Shown: positions 11,701 to 21,349 of the stretch, piece by piece
How the letters are laid out: every line of letters begins with the position of its first letter
Position numbering within the stretch: position 1 is the stretch's first letter
NCBI RefSeq assembly: GCF_905220415.1
Contig: NC_059550.1
Span: forward strand, 2,420,501-2,484,500
Direction of reading: 5' to 3'
Source of the DNA: Colias croceus
Lineage: Eukaryota; Arthropoda; Insecta; Lepidoptera; Pieridae
DNA length: 64,000 nt
Notes under the pieces: model-generated
Told to the model about the DNA's origin: nothing
Databases searched by the model: none
What the model saw: only the letters and a program-made list of their open reading frames with translations
Made by a program: the position numbers and the translations under genes

Positions 11701-11835
11701 CTGGATGAATTGAAAATAGGACCTTATCAAATTATAGACAAAATTTCAAATTCAATTTACAAAGTAAATACGGGTCACAAAAAGTTAGAGTCGAATTATT
11801 TTCATATTACAAAGCTTATTCCAGTAGTAGAATAA
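8704..11835 (+). CDS. pol: pol polyprotein: protease, reverse transcriptase, RNase H, integrase
   Basis: An uninterrupted frame of about 1041 residues counted from the GTG at 8710. There is no ATG at its head, so it is expected as a gag-pol fusion by -1 frameshift. The aspartic protease has DSG at residues 22-24. The reverse transcriptase has an FRELNK block, an LPFGL block and the catalytic YIDD at 378-381. RNase H has TDAS (Asp 527) and TDHKPLE (Asp 594). The integrase has an H-H-C-C zinc region followed by a DDE triad at Asp 783, Asp 841 and Glu 877 (D-35-E). A GPYQI module near the end matches the gypsy GPY/F domain; no chromodomain is evident. All catalytic residues are present, so the enzyme set looks functional. 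The product converts element RNA to cDNA and inserts it into chromosomes. Confidence 0.95.
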   Translation: MIVPPLIKVKLLINDTLETSGIYDSGSNVSLINSRLLSIKKIPTYNTNTGLKTINGVKKTLGMVKLKIKIFEIEKYVNIFVIDEENFDYNFLLGLDCIQKFHLTQNENLDITQNNHYKKYIKDKENQSINTKKFAGYLGSDIGKNQDNTLYYKDKKETIDEYKINFNENMPVDNFDISVNNLQHQEKSAIHNLISKYSSIFARDKYDVGTVKGYEAHIDLIIDKYCSKRPYRCSIEDMKEIEIQISKLLENNLIEESYSPFAAPITLAFKKDEGRKSRLCIDFRELNKIIVPQSQPFPLIEELMIKTRKCKYFSTLDVNSAFWSIPLKIEDRHKTAFVTQDAHFQWTCLPFGLKTSPAIFQRILGSIIRKHKLSDFTVNYIDDILVFSESFKKHIEHLSLLLEAILKEGLKLKFTKCNFAQDSVKYLGHIIKNNTVTPLKDNLIAIKEFPIPKTQKNVRQFLGKINFYGKYVPNISIILDPLHNLLRKGEKFIWSDKCQESFETIKKLLCSKPILAIFDPDLPIHVYTDASIQGIGAILKQIQPNGEEKPCAYFSKKLNDSQKKKKAIYLECLAIKEAVKYWQHWLIGKTFTVYTDHKPLENMNIKSRTDEELGSLTYYLSQFNFKIIYSPGKYNIEADTFSRNPVLESYDNQDCSLKVVNFIKLKDIKEDQDKNEDIKQNTNKLIFKHNIYYKKIGKNEKIVLSEELSKKIIKHVHYYYCHLGRQQMENKIKPFYQAKNLSNNIKKFCETCDVCIKNKSRGNYKFGQMSHLGPATYPFEIVSIDTIGGFGGTRSTKTYLHLLVDHFTRYAYILTSKTQNADDFIKLVKKVTQDYKIALILSDQYPGINSNDFKKYLKEENIPIVFTAVNAPFSNGLNERLNQTLVNKIRCKINEKRDKIAWTTIAHECTDKYNETEHSVTGFSPKYLLEGKNVDILPEELKQNITQNHLIRDRKIALKNSIKSHNYNKQKFDKNRKHCELKVGDSVYVENGNRLNRKKLDELKIGPYQIIDKISNSIYKVNTGHKKLESNYFHITKLIPVVE

Positions 11836-11869
11836 AACAAGCAAACCTTTTAAATTTCCTTTAATCGAT

Positions 11870-11882
11870 TCGGGGGGGGAGA
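11870..11882 (+). other. Polypurine tract
   Basis: A run of eight G followed by AGA ends exactly at the start of the 3' LTR (11883). It primes plus-strand DNA synthesis in LTR elements. Its position fixes the LTR start. Confidence 0.85.
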
Positions 11883-12269
11883 TGTAAATGAAGTTCTCAT
11901 GTGAGACTTCCTTTAAAATTGGCTGTCAATTGTCATTACTTACTCTGTGGGTGTTTGTACACTATGGTTTGACATTACTCTATAATTAAAAAGATCACTA
12001 ATTGAATTGCTGCGTCACGTGCGACTAAGAAATAAGGAGGTTATACCAATTGAATTAAAATTGTAAAACAATAGCTTTAAATGTTGTTTCTCTCTTTCAG
12101 GTGAGTTTATTTTTAAGATTAAAGTCTTAGAAGTGTAATTTTAAACTATAATATGTAACTGTAATATTGATGTAATAAAAAATTCTCTCTTTCAGAGCAA
12201 CACGCTTCTATTGTTTTTCTTTTCATCATCAGGTAGTCATTACCACCTAAATTAAATAAGAACATTATA
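11883..12269 (+). repeat. 3' LTR
   Basis: 387 bp, starting TGTAAATG. The offset to the 5' LTR is 4727 bases throughout with no internal mismatch. The poly(A) signal AATAAA is at 12174-12179. Confidence 0.93.
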
Positions 12270-12273
12270 TAGA

Positions 12274-14942
12274 TTTAATAATAAACCAAATACATAATGA
12301 AAAACACTATAAAAATAAAAGAAGTCAATTTCAGCATAGCCTCGATTCATTGATAATCTAATGCTCATTTCCTTCCTTTCCATAAAATATCACAGCCCCA
12401 AAATCAGCACATTCTCTATAAAAAATATACCGTTTCAAACACGCTGTATCTCGTGATTTACTACTTTATAATAAGGGCTTGTAACAATACATCGCATTTC
12501 ACACTTGGGTGGCTTCAGATCGATTGAGATGATTTATATCTAATATTGAACGCATAAACTTGCAGATTCAAATCGCTACTACAGTATAAAACAAAGTCGC
12601 TTTCTATGTCTATTATAGATATATATATATATATTATCCCTATAAATATACCTATACGATTTCAAAATAAGCATCGATACATAAGCTTGAATATTTAAAA
12701 CTACGCAACGGATTTTGATGTGTTTTTAACAGATATAGAATGATTCAAGAGGAAGTTAGTAGGTATATTAGGTTTTAGCCGCGGACGGAAAGCTAGTATT
12801 TTATAATTGTCACATATTATTTATTTATTTATAATGTATAATATTTATATATTTATTTATTAATCGAGAACTATATTCTATTTATTATATACCTACTATT
12901 ACTATTAGATGTATTTCTTAGGCTTTCGGTCAGCGAGTGCATCCGCCTAGAGCCTCAAAATTGACAGAGTTTCATGCTATTATTTTTATTATCCCGTTAA
13001 GGCGCAATTCCTAAAATTATTCCTCTAATATAGGAAAATTCAAATAGTATTATAGCCTCATCGAGTCAGTTTTCTTTCTTATAAAATTATCAAAAAAAAT
13101 AATTAAACTTTGTAAGAGTGTAGAATAAAGACAGAAGTCTCCTATTATTTGCTCATGCAGAAATTTAGTCTACTTTGAAATCATTCAAGGATTTACAAGA
13201 ATGTTACCTGGAAAAGTGTTCATGGTTATTCATAATAATCTATTTAACTGTACAACAACTTTTGAGACTGTCAGAAAATTTAATCCGTTTTAATGATTAA
13301 ATTTATAACAATTATCTCATTAATAATTAATAGCGACAATTACTAACTGTTACATACTTCTGAGTAACTAGAAATTCAAAGAAATTGTTACACAATAGCT
13401 TTAATATTGAGAAGGTCCTTTTGTTATTACAAATTGTGTCACTTACTTCAGGTACATTCAAAGCACAGTTCTATTGTTATTTGTAGAGCAACGGAAGATA
13501 TTTTTATTAACTAATGTTATAAGTGGTTTACTGAAAAACTGTTCGGCCCATATACATAATTATTTTGGTGTAGGTACTAAAAAACTGCTCAGCCCCTATA
13601 AATATTTGAATGCTATAAAATTAGTCAGCAAACTAAATAAAAATTTTAAACATATAAAAATCATCTTAACCAAGTCACATAATATTTCAACCCAGGTTAC
13701 ATTACATTTCTCACCTACTTAAAGTTAAAACCATCTCACCTTAAACAGAAAACCTGAAACCTATTCAAAAGTTCGCCGGTAAAAGATAAAATCAGGCTTC
13801 CAGGATTTAAATGTACCCGACTGTATATTAAAAATGAAATAATCTGGCCATCTGTGCTCTATACAACCACGAATTGTCGGCGTGAAGATTGATCATGAGA
13901 ATCAGATTACAATTCTGATACCATTGTGTATTGTCAACACAGCCATTTGGCGTGTGTGGAATAGTGATGTTATTGAATTATCGATAATATTGTTTTCGAT
14001 TAATTATTAATATAAATAGAATTGGTGAGCGAAGTAACCGCATTTCGTGGCAATAGATTACAGAGAATTTAAATGTTATGATGTCATGTGTTTGTATTGT
14101 TATTATGTAATTAAAAAGCCATTTGGATTTATAAAGCTTAAATAGTTTTATTATCTGTATGCAGAATCCCAGTGATCGACCGCATACAGCATTCCACAGC
14201 CTGTTATTGAAATATGATTCAAAACAAAAGTTTCAATATTTACCTACGAATATTTATCTTCGAATATTTCCTTTACTAATTACATACTTCAATCTTAATT
14301 ATTGAAGTATTTTTTTTTAGTTTGAAGATGTAGGTATCATTTGACAAATCAGAGTTGGCTTTGAAATAATTTTTGTTTCTCTTGTGTTCAAAAATAAGGA
14401 GAAACAGAAAATTGATTCATTTTTTTAGTTTTAAGATTTAGCAAAATATTTATCGATAAAAATCTTACAACACTATGCTCCGTTTCATTCAGTATTGTTG
14501 TTGGTGGAATTTTATTTATTCGTTTGGAAATATTACATTGGGACTCATTGTATTTCTTATTTTTCAATTTAAGTTCTCCGTCTTTGAAACTGTCTTTCAT
14601 TTTGATTATTTAATGCCCTATTAAAATGTTGGTGAAGCAAAATAACATACATTTTATACGAATTTACAATTTTATTCTCAATAAATTTAAAGTTGAGACT
14701 AGCTTTTTCATCGCGCGGTATTCACATAAAATGCAATTTAATCCAACAAACATACTACACTAATTAACACTACTTACTATTAAATTACTTATTTTCAATG
14801 GTGATATATATTTTATTCTAAAAAACAAATTAAAACTTCATTTTTTAATATGATTATATACGAACGGCTCAGATTGAAGAAGAAGAGACACAATTAAACT
14901 TTTTTTCTTATTTAAGTTATTTTGCAATTGTAATATTTACCC
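12274..14942. other. AT-rich non-coding DNA
   Basis: No gene is supported. A copy of a short repeat family (ends tacgcaacggattttgatg ... ggaaagctagta) occupies 12582-12798 in the same orientation as the copy at 63037-63213, with an (AT)n run at about 12617-12634. The rest shows no recognised feature. The open frames at 13474-13722 and 14388-14600 have low-complexity AT-rich translations. Confidence 0.5.
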
Positions 14943-15608
14943 TCAAACTCAAACTCAAACTCAAACATTTATTTATTCAATTCAAGACTTCTTCGAGAAG
15001 CACTTTTGAAACGTCAATACATATTTTTAACATTTACCACCGATTCGGAAAGCAGTATCTATGGAGAAGAATCGGCAAGAAACTCCATAGTTGCTCTTTT
15101 AAATCATTTCAGTATTACAATTTAATTTTACAAAATATGTAAGTAACTGTACGTATATATCATAATATGCCAAAGAACTGTCCTGTGGTTTTTACGCGAC
15201 AACCCTCCATGGGTTTTTATCTTCCATATATTCCTTAATGCTGTAATAGGCTCTCTGAACTAATACGTTTTTTACATAATTTTTAAATTTAGCACTACTA
15301 AACTCTTTAATACTATGAGGAATTCTGTTGTAAAAAAGTATACCTTGGCCCATAAATGAATTTTTAACTTTAGCTAACCGGTAAAATGGCATTTCAATTT
15401 TATTTCGGTTCCTTGTGCCATAACGGTGTCTATCTCCTACTCTTGTGTGTAAGTCTGCGTTTTTGTGTACATATAAAATATTATTAAATATATACTGTGA
15501 TGGTACTGTGAGGATACCAGTATTCTTAAAGAGATCTCTTAGTGAGTCCCTAGCACGTAAATTATATATAGATGCCTCTACGGCAAGTGAAGTTTTACGC
15601 TCAAGCAT
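14943..15608 (-). mobile_element. LINE 3' end: reverse-transcriptase ORF C-terminus, 3' UTR and repeat tail
   Basis: On the minus strand a 138-residue frame (15608 to 15192) matches the C-terminal end of jockey/CR1-like insect LINE polyproteins: a GILTVPSQYIF block, an RHRYGTRN block, an FYNRIPHSIKEF block and a final YYSIKEY. Just upstream of the first ATG the frame continues for a few similar codons and then meets a stop, so the copy is 5'-truncated or shifted. Downstream is an untranslated stretch with a 'gaattgaataaataaatg' end and a (TTTGAG)n tail (14943-14967), the usual end of this LINE type in Lepidoptera. The clade name is from recognition, not from a search. Confidence 0.75.
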
Positions 15609-15625
15609 GTAGAGTTGTAGACGTT

Positions 15626-18581
15626 TTTATTTTAAGTAAAGTGCACTTTCTTTAGAAAGGCAAAATGTACAAAAAATGGACCGCAAAGCCATCTGAAAAA
15701 CTCATCACACCTCAATGGTCACGACAATCCAAACCAAATTATATTCGAAAATTGTCTCATCCATCATCAGCAAACTAAACAGAATTATCGCTCTGATACA
15801 ACCCAATCTCCATGCGATTTATGATCCCCTGGTACATCAGTTGCGGATTATTTATGTTAGTTTAAGCGCGTCTGTCTGTGTGTGGGATATTCTGCTATTA
15901 GGGATTTATGGCACGACTTTAGGCGGTTATTTTACTAGCTTTTCATTAAATTATTAGGAAGATCCTTTTTTAAGTTTCTGAGTACCTTCTGAGTACCTAC
16001 CTAGTGATTTTGAATTCGCAATTAATATTTAGGAACTATGAATGCAGTTTTGTAGCCAGTCTAAAAACTAACACATTCGAATTTTTTTTTTTTAAATTTG
16101 AAATTAAATATTTCCCTGAAGTGGCCAGTTCTTTCGAAAAATATTTTTATGCTTTTAAATATGAAACAAAACACGTAGGCTGGTATATTAAAGAGCACAA
16201 AAGTAGGTGAGTGTTAAAATTTAACGTGTTTTTTGTATCAAAGGAATTTTAATTGTACTCACACAGTTTATATGAAGTGCTTAAATTAAACGACAAAAAT
16301 ATAATAAGCACCTAGTTCAATAAATTCACGAAATCATAATTTTCGTAAATTTCCGTAACATAAAGCCACACTATGCTAAATTAATATTTGCCAAAAATGG
16401 GTCACCCAAGTATATTAAGTGGGTATTCAGAAAAATTTGTGTCCGCCCGAATAAATAAGAAAAATAACATACCATAATTCATTTCTTTAATAAAAATATG
16501 ACCCAAACAGTCCTTCAATATAATACGCTTTTGACAATGAGTGTATGGGAGATTTTTTCATAATAATCTCTTTATGTACGAAGGGGCGAGCGCGTGACCG
16601 TGATTTTTGGGGTGCAAATTTGGACCTTACTACCTGGTAATAAGTAGTGAAAAATTCAGTGTTCTAAAGACACAATATTGCCGTATTATCATAATTTCAT
16701 AACGAGGGGTGCAAGGATTCTAATAAAGCACGTATTTTGATTTTTTATAGCCCTTTCAATAACGTCTCGCGTTTCCTATTGACGTGGACACACGCTGTGG
16801 GAATGTATTTATATTTTTATACTATTATTGTGTTGTTGGTATGTTTGGATGTAATAATTATTATGTTATTTACAATCATTACAATATTTAATTGTCAAAT
16901 TATTGAATGAGAACGCATTGAATTTCAAAACCATTTGCTGAACTTTTCAACGAATGTTTGTGAGAGCGTTTTACCTTTTTTGAAAAATTACGCAATAAAT
17001 ATATAAAAACACTTTATTTAATAGCATCTAGAACACGATAAATAGTCTAAACCATAAATAATTTATTTATTTAATTTCCAAAGGATTTATCTTAAATAAA
17101 AAAAATTTAATACCTACAACGCGAAAGATGGTACGAATGTTTGTTTCTCTTTCACGCTAAAACTACAGAACGGATTTTTAATGTTTCCTACTGCTAGAAA
17201 TACTTGCTTTTTCCCGCGCGTTCCTCCACGGGTGAAACCGCGAGGCATAAGTAGTTCATTAAAAAAATAATTTGGAAAGACAAAGTTATTCCAAATTATA
17301 TTGGATCATTCTTAATCATATCACACCCTTCAATTAGAAATAATAAAATAACAGTATATTTCATCTAAGTTACAGATGTAACCTATTTTACTCAACGGCA
17401 CGCCCCGGCTTCGCACGAGTGGTTCTGCCTTAACTTTTCTTTTTAGATGTATACCGTTCGAGTTTGCTTCTATTTCACGTATAATATATGGCAATTGTAG
17501 TGGAGTATATCTATAGAATGTTCTGGGAATTGGAGTACCTACTACAAAGCAGTGAGACGTATCAAAGATGTAATTTTGGAATAAATATGACGAGAAGACA
17601 AAAATAGAGTCTACGAGTAAGCTAATCGTCCTTTTTCAACAACAGATAGATCTTGATTAAAAAGATAGAAGATACTTAAAAATTCTAAGTATGTACTGAT
17701 AAAATAAAAATTTAAATACATTAGTTGCAAATAATTAAATGCTGTTTAAACCCGACAATACAATGCAAAAATATATAAATTAATTACTAATTTATATTCT
17801 GTTGAGTTGTACACTTTCTAAATTAAACACATAAGCCACTCAAATCTATTAAAATCCACGAACACTCACAATAGATACCAAAATACTCATACAAATTACA
17901 AGATAACAGATACTTTAAAATGACAATGAATCAAGTTTAAAGTTATAACACTCCTAAAAGAGCTTTTCGTAATAAAACACTTCAAAATGAATAAAACAAA
18001 GGAGAGTGCAACAAAAGTTTCGAGTAGCATTGTTATGATTCCTGTTCGCAGGTAATTTCTTAAATGTTTACATTTCAAGATAATAAACTGACGTTGTTTA
18101 AATTTGCGTCCGCACTCAGTTTTCGGACGAAATTGTTAATCTGTGGAATTTTAATCTTGTTTCGTGAATACTTTACTTTACTTTGAAGTAGTAGTTAGCA
18201 GTAAAAACGCATTATGTATATTTAGGCTATATTGTTACTTATAAAGCTTCTAAAAATCTGCGAATATGCGATTAGGACGATGATAAAAACATTTTTTTTT
18301 TTTCACTTGTTTATCCCTATGAGTCCTATGTCCATATACTCACAATAATACCTATACAGTATACATATTATTACATGAACTAGTAAATAGTTATTAAAAC
18401 AACAAAAAGCCTTAAACTATTACTTGAAAATTTGAAATCATAGTTTATCTGCGTACTAAAATCTAGTTTATTTTAGTTCAGCTACAAATATTACGCATAG
18501 CATTAATGAGCAAGCTTGTTAGTTCTTTTATTGACTTTCCATCATTCCAAGACTGGTATAATCGTGTTTAATTTAATCGCT
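15626..18581. other. AT-rich non-coding DNA
   Basis: No gene is supported. Decayed short-repeat pieces lie at about 17140-17256 (ends ccacgggtgaaaccgcgagg) and 17395-17540 (cgccccggcttcgcacgag). The remaining sequence shows no structure I can name. Confidence 0.45.
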
Positions 18582-18585
18582 AGTG

Positions 18586-18810
18586 GCCGCTGTACACGGG
18601 TACAGTAAACGGTAGAGTAGAGCGGTAGAGTAAACGGTAGAGTAGAGCGGTAGAGTACTAACTACTTACTATACTAATGTAGACACCATTGGTAGAGTAG
18701 AGAGCACCGTAGCAGTATGACAGTTACTCTACTAAAACTGATAGAGTACTGAGAACTGGTAGAGTTGTAAGCTAGTTGAATCTACCGTTTTCTCTACTCG
18801 TGTACAGCAC
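18586..18810. mobile_element. MITE with about 30-bp terminal inverted repeats and internal tandem units
   Basis: The left end (18586-18616) and right end (18781-18810) are imperfect inverted repeats built on 'gctgtacacg' and 'aaacggtaga'. Inside, a unit of about 25 bases containing 'taaacggtagagtagagcgg' is repeated in tandem (18606-18655), and scattered 'ggtagag' motifs continue to 18770. No open frame. The target duplication is unclear, so the superfamily is not assigned. Confidence 0.65.
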
Positions 18811-19178
18811 CCAAGTGCTTCGGTATAACTAGAAGTCGATGTTATGCCTCTGTATTGAAATACGAGTTCTTTTAAATCGTTATTAAATACATTGGAACAG
18901 TTATCTGTATCCCACGGTTTACCGTTAAGCAATAAAGATATAGAAATGAGATAAATTATTAATTGGTTATGCAATACGCTAGTTGAATGAATTAAAAACG
19001 GTTGATGTTTCAAGAGATTTCTTTCGGTTTATGTTTCATGTTTTCGTGGTTAAAGTAAAATGATTAGCATGTGCGAATTGTTCATTGTATAATAAAGTGT
19101 GTTTGGGTGTATAATAAAGTCCATTTTCATAGAAAATTAAAATTTTAAGACGTAACAAAAAATATTTACATTTTAGAC

Positions 19179-20157
19179 TTAACCCTTAGCTGGTATCGCT
19201 AAACTTGGCCAACTTAACTGGTATCGGGGGTAAAAAAAGACCCCATGAGAAAATTTAAAAAAAAATTGTTATAAAAACAAGTTTTTTACTTTTTAATACT
19301 CATTTATTAATTAAGTAACTCTTAAAGTAAGCATTTAACGACAATATAGTGCTCTATAAAGTAATTAACCATACTAAATTTTCAAATCAAATTACATCTT
19401 ATTTTTGGTTTAATTTTAGTGATGTTCACTTTGAGATCCATAAATTCTACAAAAACTAAAAATTAACATAAAAAATATTCTATCTATAGTTTTCTTATAT
19501 AGTCTAAATAATAAAAAAATAAACTTTTATCAAAAAACATAGAAAACAAAAAAAATGACAACTTATATGTACCAGTAACAAAATTCTTAGTAAAATTTCT
19601 AACATTTAGAACATATGATCGCTGTTCGCCAGAGGTATGACTAGCTGCTTCTTCTTCATCATCATCTCCTTCACTGCTACTATCAGAACTTGAAGTTGAG
19701 GAGTCAGCTTCTAATACACTCTCTTCAGAACAAGTAGCTATCTCTGCTTCCTCATCAATCACTATTTGTTCATCATCACTTACAGAAGCAGCTGGTCTGT
19801 TGAAGGCTTCCGGTTCATTTTCTTCTTTTTCGTCATCTAATAATTCAGCTATTTGATCGTCAGTCAAAAAACTCTCCATTATGATCGTTTATAACTCAAA
19901 AAATAAAGAAAATAATTTTAGAATAAATTCAGACAAATTTACACAAATGGTATCGGGGGTGATAATTGACCCCAGCAGTGTACGTACCTCGGCCCCTTGT
20001 AACAGAAAAGTAACACTTGTATGTCGTCCGTCTCACGCCCGAGATGTTATGAGATTAGCTAGATGAACAAGAGTGTAAGTTATAACACTAAAAAGTTATG
20101 ATCAAAATTTCGTTGCACTGGGGTGATTTTTGACCCCCGATACCAGCTAAGGGTTAA
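19179..20157. mobile_element. Non-autonomous piggyBac-like element
   Basis: TTAA occurs at both ends (19179-19182 and 20154-20157), followed inward by a 16-bp perfect terminal inverted repeat starting CCCTTAGCTGG. TTAA duplication with CCC ends is diagnostic of piggyBac. At 979 bp it is far shorter than an autonomous copy. A box of the form ggtatcggggg...gacccc occurs three times (about 19210, 19949 and inverted at 20120), each able to form a small hairpin. Only the start of the transposase gene remains. Confidence 0.88.
19484..19879 (-). pseudogene. piggyBac transposase N-terminal remnant
   Basis: A 131-residue frame read from 19879 toward the left end. It begins MESFLTDDQIAELLDD and is followed by a long Asp/Glu/Ser-rich region, the typical acidic N-terminal part of piggyBac transposases. 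After about residue 90 the sequence turns into Phe/Leu/Tyr-rich low complexity, which marks the internal deletion. The DDD catalytic core and the C-terminal Cys-rich domain are absent, so it cannot transpose anything. Its start codon lies about 275 bp inside the right end, as in complete elements. Confidence 0.8.
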
Positions 20158-21212
20158 GCTTATAAGCTTAGGTTATGAGGGAAGATATTTCCTCTCATGA
20201 CTTGTTCCCTTAAAAAAGATGTCTACTCACACATTAAAGTTATAGATTAGAGTACAGTTCACATATTAAAGCCTTCTACATCTACTTTTTTTAATTTAAT
20301 ATACACTTTACACAAACATTTCAAAAAGTCATTATCCTTTTGATTTCTAATGGAAATTCAATCGAATCTAGTCCCTATAGTTTAATACCATTAAATCGTG
20401 CAGGTGATGACTCATATAATTATTGGGGTGTCTGGCCAAGGGAAGTTTTCCAAAACAATACACATTAGTATTTAGTGGGGCCCTTATCTGTGATATTTAT
20501 CAGCGAAGGGAAGCAATAGAAATAATTATTTTTTGATAATTGTGTTTTATGACTATAAAGTAAAACCTTTATTGTACTTTGATGGAGTAATTAAAGCAAC
20601 CTTTACTGATCTATATGTAATTATTAATTTATATAATAGGTACAACTACCTTATATATTTTCAAAAGATGCCGTGAATTCCTCTTTCTATTAAAATGTAA
20701 ATTATATTTTATACAATTCATATTTGATGGTCCAATAAACAAACAAATAACAACAGAAAATTATTTAAATGCAATTATATTTTTAGATAAAATTATATTA
20801 AAAGTATTGTCACTTTTAAACAATTTAATAAAAGAGATGTTTTAAAAGAGCAATTACTTATAGGGCTTGTTTGCTCTTCTCGGTAAAAGCTTTTCGAACC
20901 AAATTTGACTTTTATGAAAGGTAAGTAAATCTGAATTTATTTAATGTACACTTTAATATACTATCATTTAATAATTAATACGATAAAAATGAAAGCGGAA
21001 GGTTCACATGAAATAAATTGAATGATAAATCATATAACCCCAGCGTTATCTCCATAAAAAGATTATCACAAATCCTCGATCTAGCGGGCTCTAAGTCAAG
21101 AGCAAATATTGGGCCAGCGATTGATAAGGCCACCCAACTATCCTTAACACTGTCAAATTTAAACCACCCCTGTTACGCTGTTAGTTACTCCCTCCAATTT
21201 CCGTGTTGCGTT
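20158..21212. other. Non-coding DNA upstream of a possible promoter
   Basis: AT-rich, with no gene or repeat that I can name. It changes to clearly more GC-rich sequence at about 21150. Confidence 0.4.
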
Positions 21213-21249
21213 CTTCAGTGCAAAACCCGAGCGGTCCGGGACGAACGTG
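21211..21249 (+). promoter_or_regulatory. Possible core promoter: initiator plus downstream element
   Basis: TTCAGTG (21214-21220) fits the arthropod initiator with the start at A21217. GAACGTG at 21243-21249 resembles a downstream promoter element, one base closer than the usual +28 position. It sits in a local GC-rich island in otherwise AT-rich DNA. No TATA box is placed correctly. Confidence 0.35.
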
Positions 21250-21343
21250 TGTCGAAATCGGCCGGTATTTGCCCGAAACTTTATCGTTACTAATTGTGAT
21301 CTAAGTGCGTGCTCAAAGGAGTTTTGGAAGTTACAATATTTCG
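21217..21343 (+). other. Possible non-coding first exon (of the connectin-like gene?)
   Basis: The stretch from the initiator to a consensus splice donor (tcg|GTAAGT at 21343/21344) is GC-rich and CpG-containing, like a 5' UTR exon. No long open frame crosses it convincingly. The next strong plus-strand acceptor tied to a gene is at 35848, in front of the connectin-like start codon, which would make an intron of about 14.5 kb. This linkage is inference. Confidence 0.3.
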
Positions 21344-21349
21344 GTAAGT

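Larger units (their letters stand above)
7152..12273 (+). mobile_element. Complete, young Ty3/gypsy LTR retrotransposon
   Basis: The element is 7156-12269, flanked by TAGA at 7152-7155 and 12270-12273 as a 4-bp target duplication. Its order is LTR, leader, gag (7580-8707), pol (from the frameshift at 8698 to 11837), polypurine tract, LTR. Domain order in pol is protease, reverse transcriptase, RNase H, integrase, which defines Ty3/gypsy. There is no env frame. All frames are open and the LTRs match over 386 bases, so the insertion is recent and may still be active. Base composition is strongly A-rich on the coding strand, unlike the flanks. Confidence 0.95.
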
